Below, piece after piece: positions 17,689-27,354 of a stretch of 64,000 nucleotides of DNA. The translations under genes and the position numbers were made by a program. The DNA comes from Rhodanobacter sp. ANJX3 (GTDB lineage: Bacteria; Pseudomonadota; Gammaproteobacteria; Xanthomonadales; Rhodanobacteraceae): contig NZ_JACHCM010000010.1 in assembly GCF_014200755.1 (NCBI RefSeq), forward strand, positions 28,630 to 92,629. The letters are read 5' to 3'. The first letter of the stretch is position 1. Each line of letters starts with the position of its first letter. Under the pieces are notes generated by a model. The model did not search any database and was not told the DNA's origin. It saw only the letters and a list, made by a program, of their open reading frames with translations.

Positions 17689-18879
17689 TCAACCAGACCC
17701 GTTCGACGAGGTGAGCGGCGGATGGATCGCCGCACCGTAGCGTTTGCGCAACGTGCCCACACGTTCGACATAGACCTGCGTTTCGGCATACGGCGGCACA
17801 CCGCTGTAGCGCACCACGGCGCCGGGACCTGCGTTGTAAGCCGCCGCGGCCAGTTGCTCGTTGCCGTTGAAGTCGTGCAGCAGCAGGCCGAGATAGCGCG
17901 CGCCGCCGCGAATGTTCTGGCTGGTATCGAAGGCATCCAGCACGCCCATGTCGCTGGCGGTGGCCGGCATCAGCTGCATCAGCCCCTGCGCGCCCTTGAT
18001 CGACAGCGCTCGCGGGTTGAACGCGCTTTCGGCATGGATGATGGCGCGCAGAAACGCTTCGTCCACGCCGTATTCGATGCTCGCCGCGCGAATCACGTCG
18101 GCATAGGCGGTCAGGTTGAGTGCCGTGCTGCCCCAGTGAATCGGCGAATGCAGATTGCAGGCCATGCAGGTTTCAATTTCGGTATAGCTGAAGAGCATCG
18201 TGACCGCGTTGCCCTTCAGGTGCACCGGCGGCACATTGGTGTATTCCACCACGCCGTCGGCGCGCACGACGCGATACGTCGAACCGCGTCGAACCCGGTT
18301 TCCGTTTTTATCGATCTCAAGAAGCGGCGTCACGGCCTCTTTCGATTCGTGATAACCGGGCCGGATGGCAGCGACAGCGTCGACAACCGCGTTGGGTACG
18401 GGCGCCAGCAATAGCTTCGCCGTGGTTTGCACCGATCCCTGCATACCGTCGAGTGAGACGCGTTGTGCCGTGCTGTCGCCAGCGGCACCACCTGCGAATT
18501 CGACTCCAGCAACCACCCGATCGAGCGAAACGGCATCGGCGCCATTGGCCGCCATGCTCCGAGCCGATGTTGTGACGGAACCGCTGACCAGGTTCAGCGA
18601 GCTCGGCAGATTTCGTATTTTGGGCCGCGTGGCTGGAGGCGCCGATGCAAAAGTGGCGATCCTCTTGCAGCCGCGATAGCCCGCCGTGCTGCTGCTGAAA
18701 ACAGTCTCTCCGTTGACACCGGTGCAGCGGTACAGCGAGCCCGCGTGCGCCAGCGAGAATGCCTGCCGAAAAAAACAGCCGCCCGTCCACAACAAAAAGC
18801 CGATCAAGGCGGCGGCAAACCAGCGATGGGAGCGGGATCGAGCGCCACAGCGCTCGTCTCGGTGGACGACAGCATTCAT
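17689..18879 (-). CDS. Lytic transglycosylase with SLT domain
   Basis: 396 aa from MNAVVHRDERCG (an upstream in-frame start is possible). A membrane or signal segment (AALIGFLLWTGG) is followed by a small Cys-containing region (LYRCTGVNGETVFSS) resembling DUF4124. A long linker leads to the C-terminal SLT domain, with the catalytic Glu in IHAESAFNP, the GLMQLMPATA motif and AAAYNAGPGAV. It cleaves the MurNAc-GlcNAc bond of peptidoglycan with formation of 1,6-anhydroMurNAc in the periplasm. Its start faces the Fur-box-like palindrome and the iron operon. Confidence 0.88.
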   Translation of the reverse strand: MNAVVHRDERCGARSRSHRWFAAALIGFLLWTGGCFFRQAFSLAHAGSLYRCTGVNGETVFSSSTAGYRGCKRIATFASAPPATRPKIRNLPSSLNLVSGSVTTSARSMAANGADAVSLDRVVAGVEFAGGAAGDSTAQRVSLDGMQGSVQTTAKLLLAPVPNAVVDAVAAIRPGYHESKEAVTPLLEIDKNGNRVRRGSTYRVVRADGVVEYTNVPPVHLKGNAVTMLFSYTEIETCMACNLHSPIHWGSTALNLTAYADVIRAASIEYGVDEAFLRAIIHAESAFNPRALSIKGAQGLMQLMPATASDMGVLDAFDTSQNIRGGARYLGLLLHDFNGNEQLAAAAYNAGPGAVVRYSGVPPYAETQVYVERVGTLRKRYGAAIHPPLTSSNGSG

Positions 18880-18935
18880 GGCAGCGAGTCTGACGAAAGG
18901 TCTCGGGCAAGCCAAGTCGCGACCGGCGCCATGCA

Positions 18936-18970
18936 AAATAGTTATTGCGAATCATTCGTAATAACTATTT
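18936..18970. promoter_or_regulatory. Fur-box-like palindrome
   Basis: A 35-bp inverted repeat centred on C18953, with 17-bp arms differing at one position. The core TGCGAATCATTCGTA fits the 7-1-7 Fur pattern (TGAGAATNATTCTCA type), and the outer AAATAGTTATT arms could hold overlapping Fur sites. It lies between the divergent lytic transglycosylase gene and the DUF3649-PepSY-DUF3325-receptor operon, so iron repression of the operon is likely. Confidence 0.72.
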
Positions 18971-19001
18971 AATAGTCGACAGGCTTCCCAGGTAACGCCC
19001 G

Positions 19002-19175
19002 ATGAGCCGCGCAGCAATGCGCTTGCGTTCGAATGTTCGCCGTAAGGAAACCCCATCGCAGCCGCGCCTACGCCACGTCGTCCCTACCGCTTCCGTGTCA
19101 GGCCGGTTGCCGCGCGTCGCGCGCATAGCGCTTGCAAGACGCCAACCCAGAAAACCTTCTCTCCTGCCGAATTGA
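19002..19175 (+). CDS. Possible small Arg-rich open frame (doubtful)
   Basis: A 57-codon frame (MSRAAMRLRSNVRRKE start, LLPN end) fills the leader between the Fur-box-like site and DUF3649, ending 3 nt before the DUF3649 ATG. About a fifth of its residues are Arg. No ribosome-binding site, domain or homologue is recognised, and GC-rich DNA often gives such frames by chance. Confidence 0.15.
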   Translation: MSRAAMRLRSNVRRKETPSQPRLRHVVPTASVSGRLPRVARIALARRQPRKPSLLPN

Positions 19176-19178
19176 TGC

Positions 19179-19508
19179 ATGTCCGAAATACCTCATAGCC
19201 ACCTGAAACGACGCCAGTCGACAACCGCACGCTTTCGATGGGCCGTGGCGTCGAGAACCGCCGCCGCCTTGTTCGGTGGCTATCTGGTTACGTACGCCAG
19301 CGCCGCCCTGCTGACCGTCGTGCTGCCGATGAGCCGAATCAACCGCGCGGTGACCGCCAGCCTGCTCAGTTTCGTGGTGTGGACCGCGGTGGCGATCTGG
19401 GTGTTCGCCGCGCGCAGCGCGTGGCGCGGCTGGTGGACGTTGCTCGTCGCAGGCGCCGTGATGCTGGTACTCGCCATGACCTGGCGCGACTACGGCATGC
19501 GTCCGTGA
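19179..19508 (+). CDS. DUF3649 domain membrane protein (iron operon)
   Basis: 109 aa with three predicted membrane segments (about 25-50, 60-78 and 85-103) and a short basic N terminus. The size, the TAAALFGGYLVTYASAALLT opening and the place in front of a PepSY protein, DUF3325 and a TonB siderophore receptor identify the DUF3649 family. Function is unknown, but the four-gene set recurs in Fur-controlled loci. A strong inverted repeat about 210 nt upstream suggests iron control. Confidence 0.82.
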   Translation: MSEIPHSHLKRRQSTTARFRWAVASRTAAALFGGYLVTYASAALLTVVLPMSRINRAVTASLLSFVVWTAVAIWVFAARSAWRGWWTLLVAGAVMLVLAMTWRDYGMRP

Positions 19509-19518
19509 GCGCGCGTCG

Positions 19519-21087
19519 GTGAGGGGCAGCTTCGTACAATCGATGGCGTGGCTGCATACCTGGGCCGGGCTGATCGTGAGCTGGGTGCTGTTTGCGATTT
19601 TCCTCGGTGGCACGCTGGCCTGCTTCGACAAAGAGCTGGACTACTGGATGCGTCCGGCGCTGCACCAGCTCGCACCGGGACCGATCGCCATGGATGCCGC
19701 CGCGACCACCTTGCGCGAGATGGCACCGCATGCCGAGACGCTTTATCTCAGGCCCCCAAGCGCGCGCGATCCGTCGATTCACGGCTTCGTCTTCGAACCG
19801 GGCAAACCGACTATCGACGTCGCCCTCAATCCGCGCGACGGAACACGGATCCCGCCGACCGTCGGCGGTAATTTCTTTTTCGTCCTGCATTACAACCTGC
19901 AGGCCGGCACGCCCGGCGTGTATCTGGTTGGACTGGCCGGCATGCTGATGCTGCTGGCGTTGGTCAGCGGCGTGATCATCCATCGCCGTGTGTTCAAGGA
20001 TTTTTTTGTGTTTCGACCGCAGGCCGGCGGTCAGCGTGCGTGGTTGGACGGACACAACCTCACCGGCGTACTGGGCCTGCCGTTTCATCTGATGATCGCC
20101 TACACCGGGGTGATCATCATGATGTCTACCTACATGACCGCCGGCGTACAGATCGGCTATCACGGTGACTTAGCTGCGTACTACGCAGCGCTGTCCAGCA
20201 CACCGCATCCGGTCGAGCAACACCGACTGCCAAGCCGGGTGGCGTCGCTGAACAAGATTCTCCACGACGCTGTGCAACGCCTTGGTGGCCCGGCGCAGTA
20301 TCTGGAGATCGAGCATGTCCACGATGCGTCTATCACGATCAGCGCGCTGGCAGCCGGCAACGATGAAGTCGCTGGCGGCCGCCGCAACCTGATCTACGAT
20401 GGCACCGATGGCCACTTCCGCGGTGAAAGCGAGAGTCCACCGGCCGCCTATCGCACCTACCAATTCCTGAGCGGACTGCATCGCGTGCAGTTCGGCGGCG
20501 CGGCGATTCGCTGGCTGTACTTTCTGCTCGGCACCGCCGGCTGCGTGATGCTTGCCACTGCGACGCAGGTCTGGATCGAAAAGCGCCAGCGGAAAGCGGA
20601 GGCCGCCGGCCTGCGCTCAGGCTACGGGCTGGTGCGCGCACTCAACATCGCCGTGATCGCCGGCATGCCGCTGGCAAGCGTCGCCCTGCTATGGGCGAAC
20701 CGCCTGCTCCCCGGCAATCTGGCCGTTCGGGCCAGCTGGGAAGCGCAGAGCTTTTACGCCGTGTGGCTGCTCGCCACGATATGGGCCGTGCTGCGCCTGC
20801 GTCGCGGCAAGCCGTGGCGCGAGCTGTTCGGCATGACGGCCGCCTTGCTGCTTGCACTGCCGCTGTTGAATGCGCTGACCGAACCGCGCAGCAGCCTGCT
20901 TGCCAGCATCGTCGATCACGATTGGGTTCTCGCTGGCGTCGACGCCACCGCTCTAGCCCTGGGCCTCGGCTTTGCCTGGCTGGCCTGGCTCAACACGCGT
21001 CCACGCAAAAACGTCCGACGCGATGCACGCATCGGCGCTGCTTCAGCGTCCTCGCACGCCGCACGCCCGCGGGAAAAATCTGCATGA
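19519..21087 (+). CDS. PepSY-associated transmembrane protein
   Basis: 522 aa from a GTG; the start MRGSFVQSMAWLHTWAGL is the usual one for this family. It has several membrane helices: one at the N terminus, then pairs near residues 130-150 and 180-205, and more at the C terminus. Between them are periplasmic PepSY-like regions (HNLTGVLGLPFHLMIAYTG, and FLSGLHRVQFGGAAIRWLYF with conserved histidines). Related proteins are thought to act as ferric-siderophore reductases at the inner membrane (PiuB/FhuF-independent type); this role is inferred. The stop overlaps DUF3325 by 4 nt. Confidence 0.88.
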   Translation: MRGSFVQSMAWLHTWAGLIVSWVLFAIFLGGTLACFDKELDYWMRPALHQLAPGPIAMDAAATTLREMAPHAETLYLRPPSARDPSIHGFVFEPGKPTIDVALNPRDGTRIPPTVGGNFFFVLHYNLQAGTPGVYLVGLAGMLMLLALVSGVIIHRRVFKDFFVFRPQAGGQRAWLDGHNLTGVLGLPFHLMIAYTGVIIMMSTYMTAGVQIGYHGDLAAYYAALSSTPHPVEQHRLPSRVASLNKILHDAVQRLGGPAQYLEIEHVHDASITISALAAGNDEVAGGRRNLIYDGTDGHFRGESESPPAAYRTYQFLSGLHRVQFGGAAIRWLYFLLGTAGCVMLATATQVWIEKRQRKAEAAGLRSGYGLVRALNIAVIAGMPLASVALLWANRLLPGNLAVRASWEAQSFYAVWLLATIWAVLRLRRGKPWRELFGMTAALLLALPLLNALTEPRSSLLASIVDHDWVLAGVDATALALGLGFAWLAWLNTRPRKNVRRDARIGAASASSHAARPREKSA

Positions 21088-21434
21088 CGCTATGGCTGAT
21101 CTTGCTGGCGTTGAATTATTCGAGCTGGGCCCTGCTGTGCCTCGCCGTGGCGCGTCACCACCGCCAGCACTTCGGCGCCGAAGTATCCGTTCGCCGCAGC
21201 CGCCTTTTACGCCTCGGCGGCTGGCTCACGATGCTGGCTGCCTGGGTCATCAGCGTGCACTGGCGCGGCTGGGACATCGGCAGCGTCGACTGGTGTGCGA
21301 GCTGGATGCTGGCCGCCATCGCCTGGGTGCTGCTGCAACCGTATCGCCCCCGCTTCGCGCGCTGGCTGGCCTTCGTTGGCGGCGCGGCGAGCCTGTTCGC
21401 CCTGATCTCTTTTCTATCACCCACGCTGTTTTGA
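21084..21434 (+). CDS. DUF3325 domain membrane protein
   Basis: 116 aa with three to four membrane segments (MTLWLILLALNYSSWALLCL at the start). The length, the conserved HWRGWDIGSVDW segment and the position between the PepSY protein and the receptor identify DUF3325. Function unknown; probably a partner of the PepSY protein in iron handling. The ATG lies within the PepSY stop overlap (ATGA) and the receptor ATG follows 8 nt after the stop, so the whole set is one operon. Confidence 0.84.
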   Translation: MTLWLILLALNYSSWALLCLAVARHHRQHFGAEVSVRRSRLLRLGGWLTMLAAWVISVHWRGWDIGSVDWCASWMLAAIAWVLLQPYRPRFARWLAFVGGAASLFALISFLSPTLF

Positions 21435-21442
21435 GGAACGTC

Positions 21443-23650
21443 ATGAACACTTCGACCAAGCGGCAGGCTGCAAGCCATCATTCTGTAGGCCTGCGCCGCG
21501 CCGCTCTGCCCTGCCTGCTGGCCGTGGCACTGGCCGGCAGCTTTGCCGCGCACGCGCAAACCCAGCCCGTCGATGGCAACGGCACCAGCGATACGAGCAG
21601 CGCCAAGGAGCCTCGCAAGACGCAAACGATGGACACGGTGAATGTGCAGGGCGTCGGCTTGCCGACCTTCGGCGGTGGCGACATCGCCCGCCGCGGCAAT
21701 CTGGGCGTGCTGGGCGAACAGGATGTGATGAGTACGCCGTTCGCGATGACCAGCTATACCGAGAACTACATCGCCAGCCATCAGGCGTACACCATTGCCG
21801 ATGTGGTGGCCGACGATCCGGCGGTGCGCGTCGCCGACGGCTTCGGCAATTTCGCCGAGACCTTCGTGCTGCGCGGCTTTCCTCTCAACGGCGATGACAT
21901 CACCTTTGGCGGCCTCTACGGCATCATCCCGCGACAGATGGTCGACGCCGACGCGATCGGCCGGCTCGACGTGCTGCGTGGCGCCAGCGCGTTTCTCTAC
22001 GGCGTATCGCCCGGCGGCAGCGGCATCGGCGGCTCGATCAACGTGGAGCCGAAATGGGCGTTGGACGCGCCGCTGACGCGCGCCACGGTCGACTACGGCA
22101 GCGACAGCCAGGCCGGCGCCCAGTTCGATGTCAGCCGACGCTTCGGCACGAACGACGAGTACGGCATCCGCGTCAATCTGGGCGGGCGTGACGGCGATAC
22201 CTCAATCGACCGCGAAAGCCGCAAGTCGAACGAGCAGTCCATCGCGTTCGATTACCGCGGCGACAAGTTCCGCATCAAGGCCGACGTCAGCCATCAGCTT
22301 CAGCGCATCGACGAGGGCCGCAGCGTGGTCTATCTCAGCGGCGACGGCGTGCCCAAGCCGCCGCCGGCGAGCGCGAATTACGCCCAGCCCTGGAGCTACT
22401 CCAGCCTGGAGGATACCTACGGCCTGGTGCGCGCCGAGTACGATTTCCTGCCCAACCTGACCGGCTATGTCGCCGTCGGCGCCGATCATTCCAACGAAAA
22501 CGGCGAATACGCGTCGCCCACCGTGGACGGCAGCGGCAACGGTTCGATCTACCGACTGGGCGTGCCGTATCAAAACGACGCGCAGAGCGGCGAAGCCGGC
22601 CTCAACTGGACATTCGACACTGGCCCGGTCAGTCAGAAGATCAACCTGGGCGTCTCCGCGCTGAACCAGAAAAAGACCGTCAGCTATACGTTCTCCGCGT
22701 CCTCGCCGACCAACCTCTACGACTATGTGGCCATGCCGTACCCGCCCACCACGTTCAGCGGCGGCGATCCGGTGGTGACCGGCCGCACCAAGCTGCACAG
22801 CCTGGCGCTGTCCGACACGCTGGGCTTTGCCGACGATCAGGTACTGCTGACCCTCGGTGCGCGCCGGCAGACCCTGCAAACCCTCGGCTATGCCTACACC
22901 ACCGGCGTGCAGACCGCGGACTACCGCAAGACCGCCACATCGCCGGTGCTCGGCCTAGTGGTGAAGCTCAACCCGAACTTCTCGCTGTTCGCCAACTCCA
23001 TCCAGGGCTTGTCGCAGGGACCCGAAGCACCGATCGGCTCGGCCAATGTCGGCCAGGTGTTTGCGCCGTACAAGTCGAAGCAGCTCGAAACCGGTATCAA
23101 GTACGACCAGGGCACGTTCGGCAGCACCTTCAGCCTGTTCCAGATCAAGCAGCCCAGCGGCATCACCGATGGCGTGACGCGCGTTTTCAGCATTGCCGGC
23201 GAACAGCGCAACCGCGGCGCGGAATGGAGCATCTACGGCGAGCCGACGAGTGGATTGAAACTGATCGGCGGCGCGAGCTATATCGACGCCAAGCTGACCG
23301 AAACCGCCGGTGGCCTCGACAACGGCAACACCGCGGTCGGCGTACCGAAGTGGCAGTACAACGCGGGCGTGGACTGGGCAGTCCCCGGCACCACGGGCCT
23401 GGGGCTGAACCTGGGCGTGACCCGCACCGGCGGTGAATACGTCGACCTGGCCAATACCTTGCGCATTCCCGCCTGGACGCGGGTCGACGCGGGCGCCAGC
23501 TATGTCACCGCCATCGACGGTCGTCAGGTGACGTTCCGCGCTGCAGTGCTGAATATCGGCAACAGCAACTACTGGGCATCGGCCTTGGGCGGCTACCTGA
23601 CCGAGGGTGCCTCGCGCACGATCAAGCTGTCGGCCAGCGTCGACTTCTGA
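21443..23650 (+). CDS. TonB-dependent siderophore receptor
   Basis: 735 aa, complete. Signal peptide with cleavage near AAHAQ-TQ, TonB-box-like TMDTVNVQG, plug domain with VLRGFPLNGDDI and the DRLDVLRGASAFLYG-type motif (here GRLDVLRGASAFLYG), then a beta barrel ending in the outer-membrane sorting residue Phe (SASVDF). The wording matches the TIGR01783-type siderophore receptors. With DUF3649, PepSY and DUF3325 it forms an iron-uptake operon. The siderophore cannot be told; no siderophore synthesis gene is in the window. Confidence 0.93.
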   Translation: MNTSTKRQAASHHSVGLRRAALPCLLAVALAGSFAAHAQTQPVDGNGTSDTSSAKEPRKTQTMDTVNVQGVGLPTFGGGDIARRGNLGVLGEQDVMSTPFAMTSYTENYIASHQAYTIADVVADDPAVRVADGFGNFAETFVLRGFPLNGDDITFGGLYGIIPRQMVDADAIGRLDVLRGASAFLYGVSPGGSGIGGSINVEPKWALDAPLTRATVDYGSDSQAGAQFDVSRRFGTNDEYGIRVNLGGRDGDTSIDRESRKSNEQSIAFDYRGDKFRIKADVSHQLQRIDEGRSVVYLSGDGVPKPPPASANYAQPWSYSSLEDTYGLVRAEYDFLPNLTGYVAVGADHSNENGEYASPTVDGSGNGSIYRLGVPYQNDAQSGEAGLNWTFDTGPVSQKINLGVSALNQKKTVSYTFSASSPTNLYDYVAMPYPPTTFSGGDPVVTGRTKLHSLALSDTLGFADDQVLLTLGARRQTLQTLGYAYTTGVQTADYRKTATSPVLGLVVKLNPNFSLFANSIQGLSQGPEAPIGSANVGQVFAPYKSKQLETGIKYDQGTFGSTFSLFQIKQPSGITDGVTRVFSIAGEQRNRGAEWSIYGEPTSGLKLIGGASYIDAKLTETAGGLDNGNTAVGVPKWQYNAGVDWAVPGTTGLGLNLGVTRTGGEYVDLANTLRIPAWTRVDAGASYVTAIDGRQVTFRAAVLNIGNSNYWASALGGYLTEGASRTIKLSASVDF

Positions 23651-23667
23651 GTCGGCGCGTCAGCGAC

Positions 23668-23701
23668 GAACAGGTTGCGGTATAAGCCCCGCGGCCTGTT
23701 C
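23668..23701 (+). other. Stem-loop after the siderophore receptor
   Basis: GAACAGG (23668-23674) pairs with CCTGTTC (23695-23701), and an inner GCGG/CCGC stem follows an internal mismatch. There is no U-run after it, so it is a 3'-end hairpin candidate rather than a standard terminator. Confidence 0.35.
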
Positions 23702-23826
23702 ACTGGCGAGCCCCGTCACGGCGGCGTAAACTGTGCGGTTCGACGCGGCACTGCGGCAGCGTCGCGCTGGCTGGCGTGTTTCGCCGCCATGCGCCTTCGA
23801 TAGACGAACCACGGTAGTTCCCAGTC

Positions 23827-25191
23827 ATGAGCGGCAAGCTTTTCATCAAGACCCACGGTTGTCAGATGAACGAGTACGACTCGGCCAAGATGGCCGACGT
23901 GCTCAAGGCGTCGCATGGCATGGAATTGACCCTGGACGAGTCCGAAGCGGACGTGATCCTGATCAACACCTGCTCGATCCGCGAGAAAGCGCAGGAAAAA
24001 GTCTTCAGCCAGCTCGGCCGCTGGAAGCAGCACAAGAAGGACGGCAAGCCGGTGCTGATCGGCGTGGGTGGCTGCGTGGCTTCGCAGGAGGGCGACGCCA
24101 TCGTCAAGCGCGCGCCGTATGTCGATCTGGTCTTCGGTCCGCAGACCCTGCACCGCCTGCCCGAACTGATCGAGAAGCAGCGCGCCACCGGCCGGCCGCA
24201 GGTGGACATCAGCTTCCCCGAGATCGAAAAGTTCGACAATCTCCCGGAGCCGCGTGCCGATGGCCCGACTGCCTTCGTCTCGATCATGGAAGGCTGCTCG
24301 AAATACTGCAGCTACTGTGTCGTGCCCTACACCCGCGGCGAGGAAATCAGCCGTCCGTTCGACGACGTGCTGGTCGAGGTCGCCCAGCTCGCCGCTCAGG
24401 GCGTACGCGAAGTGAACCTGCTCGGCCAGAACGTCAACGCTTATCGCGGCCCGACCCACGACGGCAGCGTGGCCGACCTGTCCGTGCTGATCCACGCCAT
24501 CGCGCAGATCGACGGCATCGGTCGCATCCGCTTCACCACCTCGCATCCGCTGGAGTTTTCCGACTCGCTGATCGAGGCCTACGCCAACGTGCCGCAGCTG
24601 GCCAATTACCTGCATCTGCCGGTGCAGGCCGGGTCCGATCGCATTCTCAGCGCGATGAAGCGCGGCTACACCGCGTTGGAGTTCAAGCAGAAGATCCGCA
24701 AGCTGCGCGCAGTGCGGCCGGATATCTGCGTGTCGTCCGATTTCATCGTCGGCTTTCCCGGCGAAACCGCCGAGGATTTCGACAAGACCATGAAGCTGAT
24801 CGACGACATCGGCTTCGACCAGAGCTTCTCGTTTATCTTCTCCTCGCGCCCCGGCACGCCGGCGGCCAATCTCCCCGACGAAACGTCCGCGGCGGAGAAG
24901 CACGCGCGCCTGATGCGTCTGCAGGCCACGCTCAACGACAACGCCAAAAAGATCAGCGCCGCGATGATCGGCAGCGTGCAGCGCGTGCTGGTGGAAAAAC
25001 CCAGCACGCGCGATCCGAGCGAGCTGACCGGCCGCACCGAGAACATGCGCTTCGTCAACTTTGCCGGCCATCCGCGACTGATCGGCCAGTTCGTCGACGT
25101 GCTGATCACCGACGCGATGAGCAATTCGCTGCGCGGTCGGATTGTGCTGGATGAGCCCGCCATCGACGCGCCGGTCGCGCTGGCTTCGTGA
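23827..25191 (+). CDS. miaB: tRNA-2-methylthio-N6-dimethylallyladenosine synthase
   Basis: 454 aa radical-SAM enzyme that adds the methylthio group to i6A37 of tRNAs. One Fe-S cluster is held by Cys12 ([11 protein letters not shown]), Cys49 (NTCSIREK) and Cys83 (GGCVAS); the radical-SAM cluster by Cys157, Cys161 and Cys164 (CSKYCSYC). A C-terminal TRAM domain ends near 445. It is the first gene of a miaB-GNAT-phoH-ybeY-corC string, and its stop overlaps the GNAT start by 4 nt. Confidence 0.97.
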   Translation: MSGKLFIKTHGCQMNEYDSAKMADVLKASHGMELTLDESEADVILINTCSIREKAQEKVFSQLGRWKQHKKDGKPVLIGVGGCVASQEGDAIVKRAPYVDLVFGPQTLHRLPELIEKQRATGRPQVDISFPEIEKFDNLPEPRADGPTAFVSIMEGCSKYCSYCVVPYTRGEEISRPFDDVLVEVAQLAAQGVREVNLLGQNVNAYRGPTHDGSVADLSVLIHAIAQIDGIGRIRFTTSHPLEFSDSLIEAYANVPQLANYLHLPVQAGSDRILSAMKRGYTALEFKQKIRKLRAVRPDICVSSDFIVGFPGETAEDFDKTMKLIDDIGFDQSFSFIFSSRPGTPAANLPDETSAAEKHARLMRLQATLNDNAKKISAAMIGSVQRVLVEKPSTRDPSELTGRTENMRFVNFAGHPRLIGQFVDVLITDAMSNSLRGRIVLDEPAIDAPVALAS

Positions 25192-25682
25192 CGGAAAACC
25201 TCGTGCTGCGGGAAATCGGTGCCGACGAATTTGTGCGCGTCTGGCCGCTGTTTCAGCAGGTGATTGCGGGCGGCGATACGTACAGTTATCCGCCCGACAT
25301 GCGGTTTGAAGAGGCCCGCGATGCGTGGACCTCGCCGCCCAGCCGTTGCTTTGTGGCCGAACGCAGCGACGACGTGCTCGGCGCTTATCTGCTGAAACCG
25401 AATCAGCCTGGCCTTGGCAACCATGTGGCCAATGCCGGTTATATGGTGGCACCCAGCGTACGCGGCCAGGGCATCGCCAGCGCGATGTGCGAGCATTCGA
25501 TGGCGCAGGCTCGCTGCGCCGGCTTCACGGCGATGCAGTTCAACTTCGTGGTTTCCACCAACACCACCGCCGTGCGCCTATGGCAGCGCCACGGTTTCCA
25601 GGTTGTCGGCCAGGTACCCGGAGCCTTTCGTCATGCAGGGCACGGACCTACCGACGTTTATGTGATGCACCGAGAACTATGA
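25188..25682 (+). CDS. GNAT-family N-acetyltransferase
   Basis: 164 aa from a GTG that overlaps the miaB stop (GTGA). GNAT signs are the acetyl-CoA motif [19 protein letters not shown] (R/Q-x-x-G-x-A type) near residue 90 and [20 protein letters not shown] in the C-terminal half. The substrate is unknown; the family includes small-molecule and protein N-acetyltransferases. Its insertion between miaB and phoH departs from the usual gammaproteobacterial order, yet the 4-nt overlaps on both sides show it is fully built into the operon. Confidence 0.88.
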   Translation: MTENLVLREIGADEFVRVWPLFQQVIAGGDTYSYPPDMRFEEARDAWTSPPSRCFVAERSDDVLGAYLLKPNQPGLGNHVANAGYMVAPSVRGQGIASAMCEHSMAQARCAGFTAMQFNFVVSTNTTAVRLWQRHGFQVVGQVPGAFRHAGHGPTDVYVMHREL

Positions 25683-26734
25683 CCAGCCCAAGCGCAAACC
25701 GCAGCATCGACCAGAACGATTTCGTCCTCGATCCCGAAGACAATGCGCGCCTTGCCAACCTGTGCGGGCCGTTCGACGAACACCTGCGGCAGATCGAGCT
25801 GCGCCTGGGCGTGGAGATCAACCATCGCGGCAATATTTTTCAGGTGCTGGGCGAAACGGCAGTGACGCGGGCCGCTGAAAAAGTACTTCGCGCGCTGTAC
25901 GTGGTGACCGAAGACGAATCGTTGAACGGCGCCAAGGTGCATCTGCATCTGGCCGAATCCGGCATCGACGTCATCACCGATGCGGCGGCCGAGAGCGCGC
26001 AGGAAGTTGCCATCCGCGTGAAGCGCGGCCTCATCAAGGGGCGCGGCGCCAACCAGGCACGCTACCTGCACGCCATTGCCACCCACGATATCAATTTCGG
26101 CATCGGCCCTGCCGGCACGGGCAAGACCTATCTGGCCGTGGCCAGCGCGGTCGAGGCGCTGGAGGCCAATCGCGTGCAGCGCCTGCTGCTGGTGCGTCCG
26201 GCGGTGGAAGCCGGCGAAAAGCTCGGCTTCCTGCCCGGCGATCTGTCGCAGAAAGTCGACCCGTATCTGCGCCCGCTGTACGACGCGCTGTACGAAATGC
26301 TCGGCTTCGAAAAGGTCGCCAAGCTGATCGAGCGCAACGTGATCGAGATCGCCCCGCTGGCGTATATGCGCGGCCGCACGCTCAACGATTCCTACGTGAT
26401 TCTCGACGAAGCGCAGAACACCACCGTCGAGCAGATGAAGATGTTTCTGACCCGTATCGGCTTCGGCACCGTCGCCGTGATCACCGGCGACGTGACCCAG
26501 GTCGACCTGCCCCGCCACGTGCGTTCCGGCCTGCGTCAGGCCACCGAAGTGCTGCGCGACGTCAACGGCATCAGCTTTACCTTTTTCACCTCGCGCGATG
26601 TGGTGCGTCATCCGCTGGTGGCGAAGATCGTGCGTGCCTATGAAGCGTTCGAAGAAGAGGCCGGGAGCACGGATCGGAATGCCGCCAAAGGCGATTCGAT
26701 GTCGAACGGCGCCAAGCCGATCGGCGCCAGTTAA
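25679..26734 (+). CDS. phoH: PhoH-family ATPase (YbeZ type)
   Basis: 351 aa from the ATG at 25679, within the GNAT stop (ATGA). Walker A is [13 protein letters not shown]; the Walker B/DEAQ segment is [10 protein letters not shown]. PhoH proteins are RNA-associated P-loop ATPases; the YbeZ branch works with YbeY, whose gene follows here 20 nt later. Length and N-terminal KH-like part ([19 protein letters not shown] wording) fit this branch. Confidence 0.94.
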   Translation: MTSPSANRSIDQNDFVLDPEDNARLANLCGPFDEHLRQIELRLGVEINHRGNIFQVLGETAVTRAAEKVLRALYVVTEDESLNGAKVHLHLAESGIDVITDAAAESAQEVAIRVKRGLIKGRGANQARYLHAIATHDINFGIGPAGTGKTYLAVASAVEALEANRVQRLLLVRPAVEAGEKLGFLPGDLSQKVDPYLRPLYDALYEMLGFEKVAKLIERNVIEIAPLAYMRGRTLNDSYVILDEAQNTTVEQMKMFLTRIGFGTVAVITGDVTQVDLPRHVRSGLRQATEVLRDVNGISFTFFTSRDVVRHPLVAKIVRAYEAFEEEAGSTDRNAAKGDSMSNGAKPIGAS

Positions 26735-26754
26735 CGCGGCTGGCGGAAAACCGT

Positions 26755-27228
26755 ATGTCCAAGCCAACGACGCCGCCCAACCGCATCACCGTCGGTTACG
26801 CCCTGCCGCGGTCGGGACTGCCTGCGGCCAACAGTTTTCGGCAGTGGGTCGAGGCCGCGCTGCGTGGCGCGAGATACCGCAAGTCTGCCGAAGTGGCGAT
26901 CCGTCTGGTGGATGCCGACGAGGGTCGCGCGCTCAATCGCGACTATCGCGGCAAGGATTACGCGACCAACGTGCTGTCCTTCCCCGCCGAGCTACCGCCG
27001 CAACTCAAGCTGCCGCTGCTGGGCGACCTCGCCATTTGTGCACCCGTGGTGCTGCACGAAGCCCTTGAGCAGGGCAAGCGACCGCGCGATCACTGGGCGC
27101 ATATGACCGTCCACGGCGTGCTGCATCTGCTCGGTTACGACCACATCAGGAACCGCGAGGCCGAGGCGATGGAAGCATTGGAGACGCGTATTCTCGCTGG
27201 CCTGGGCATCGCCGATCCTTACCAGTGA
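26755..27228 (+). CDS. ybeY: rRNA maturation factor / endoribonuclease YbeY
   Basis: 157 aa. The metal-binding signature is [11 protein letters not shown] (H-x3-H-x5-H), near residue 120. The conserved [17 protein letters not shown] segment precedes it. YbeY takes part in 16S rRNA 3' end maturation and late 70S quality control. It sits between phoH and corC as in most proteobacteria. Confidence 0.96.
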   Translation: MSKPTTPPNRITVGYALPRSGLPAANSFRQWVEAALRGARYRKSAEVAIRLVDADEGRALNRDYRGKDYATNVLSFPAELPPQLKLPLLGDLAICAPVVLHEALEQGKRPRDHWAHMTVHGVLHLLGYDHIRNREAEAMEALETRILAGLGIADPYQ

Positions 27229-27354
27229 GCGAATATGGCGACCGGCGACATCGACCGACGCCGAGCGCGCCTCGACGCCATTGCGCTGAATCGTCACGAA
27301 TTTTCCGTTAAACTCGATTTACCGTCCCGCTTGCGGGCAGCACCCACGCGATAA

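Noticed and set aside
23716..25452. Minus-strand open frame of 578 codons over miaB
   Set aside because: Antisense of miaB, which has all six cluster cysteines; no domain on the minus strand.
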